From contig MSHJ01000010.1 in assembly GCA_001941065.1 (NCBI GenBank), positions 124,001 through 188,000 of the forward strand: a DNA stretch of 64,000 nucleotides. Direction: 5' to 3'. Below the pieces are notes generated by a model. That model was given only the letters and a program-made list of their open reading frames with translations, made no database searches and had not been told where the DNA came from. The DNA comes from Alistipes sp. Zagget8. Lineage in GTDB: Bacteria > Bacteroidota > Bacteroidia > Bacteroidales > Rikenellaceae. Positions 63,335 to 64,000 of this stretch are shown one piece after another. Every line of letters begins with the position of its first letter. The first letter of the stretch is position 1. Both the position numbers and the translations under genes were made by a program.

Positions 63335-64000
63335 ATGAAACATCTCCTTATGACCGCCCTGATCGCCGGATCGCTCGCAGCCTTCGCCGGCTGCAACGAC
63401 GGCGACGACGGCAAATCGCAAAAGTATCCCTCGCAAATTCCCGCCGCGGAGAAGATTCCCGTGGTGGCCTGGCACGGCGTGCGTTCGTCGCACGGCACCG
63501 TTGAACGCTTCCAGGAGGCCGAGCAGATGGGCATCACGCTCAACTACTCGCGCATGGGCAACGTCGAGACGGCCCTCAAATGTCTCGACAACGCCGCCAA
63601 AACCAATATCAAGCTCATCGTCGAATGCGGCGAACTCTACGAGGAAAAGAGCGTCTCGACGCCGTGAACCGGCTGAAGGACCACCCCGCGCTGGCCGGCT
63701 ATTTCGTCATGGACGAACCCCATCCGACGCAGTTCGCCAACATGTCCAAAATGATGTCCGACATCCGGCACGTGGACCGCGAGCACATTTGCTATGCGAA
63801 CATCTTCCCCACGGGCGGCCCCGAACACTATGAGGCCCTCGGCGTGAAGGACTACGACGAGTACATCGACCGTTACATGGCCGAGGTTCCCGAAATCACG
63901 TTCCTCTCGTTCGACAAATACCCGATCATCAAGGACCCGAACGTGGCGGACAGTCCGCGGCAGATTCTCGGCGAGTGGTACCAGTGTCTGGAGATCGTCC
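63335..64000 (+). pseudogene. TIM-barrel glycosidase-like lipoprotein, frameshifted and cut by the window end
   Basis: The ORF 63335-63667 starts with a lipoprotein signal (MKHLLMTALIAGSLAAFAGC) and an early barrel (IPVVAWHGV, LKCLDNAAKTNIKLIVECGE), then stops at TGA. The protein continues in the next frame from about 63646 to the window end (LDAVNRLKDHPALAGYFVMDEP, ITFLSFDKYPI). Adding one A in the run at 63645-63648 would restore a natural YEEKERLDAVNRLKDHP reading. The GYFVMDEP strand recalls catalytic barrels of GH42/GH5-like proteins. The C-terminus is beyond the window. Confidence 0.75.

Noticed and set aside
63641..63669. Programmed -1 or +1 ribosomal frameshifting at the two frameshift sites
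   Set aside because: No slippery heptamer with a following pseudoknot was seen at either site. The restored readings fit a lost base better.

Overview
The window reads as a high-GC Bacteroidales chromosome, most like Alistipes/Rikenellaceae. This is inferred from two SusC/SusD pairs, Bacteroidetes-type promoters (TTTG-N19/20-TAnnTTTG), the NagB-LmbE fusion and gut-type glycan operons. No rRNA, tRNA, CRISPR array, insertion sequence or integrase was recognised. The window opens inside a gene and closes inside another.

Layout. (1) 1-3.2 kb: tail of a glycan operon, with a partial GH99/WbsX-like protein and a GH127 protein. (2) 3.3-9.2 kb: a compact three-gene unit and the best candidate for an undescribed system. 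It encodes a free-standing RyR-domain protein, a DUF4062-STAND NTPase-TPR protein whose start overlaps the RyR stop codon, and a CASTOR/POLLUX-like channel with two TrkA_N-like domains and its own C-terminal RyR-like domain. (3) 9.3-10.5 kb: a lone lipoprotein. (4) 10.6-18.9 kb: divergent thrBC and ilvDBNC operons. Each is preceded by a leader-peptide ORF: the thr leader has twelve consecutive Thr codons, and the ilv leader is rich in Ile/Val/Leu codons and sits on a complete terminator/antiterminator attenuator. (5) 18.9-25.9 kb: sugar phosphate genes (ROK kinase, ManA, NahK-like kinase, CBM9-like protein, NagB-LmbE fusion, NagB). (6) 25.9-32.1 kb, minus strand: a rhamnoside operon (GH78, FucO, GH106). 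(7) 32.5-34.8 kb: a LacI-family regulator and a sugar MFS transporter. (8) 35-47.9 kb, minus strand: a PUL core of two SusC/SusD pairs and two paralogous surface lipoproteins. (9) 48.8-64 kb, plus strand: a long degradative operon with a GH2 mannosidase-like enzyme, ROK kinase, SIS isomerase, frameshifted Ig-like/LRR lipoprotein, two GH36 alpha-galactosidases, MBL hydrolase, Ig-like/EEP phosphoesterase, GH99-like lipoprotein and a second frameshifted gene.

How it fits together. Regions 7-9 look like one regulon. A near-identical palindrome (ACTTAA-centre-TTAAGT) lies in front of the MFS gene, in front of the SusC operon and, degenerately, in front of the GH2 operon, so the LacI-type regulator may control all three. 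The expected job is to bind a mannose/galactose-containing glycan at the surface, import it through SusC/D, trim it in the periplasm and take up and phosphorylate the sugars. The EEP and MBL enzymes hint that the substrate carries a phosphate or ester.

All calls come from reading the sequence and from memory of protein families. No search was run.
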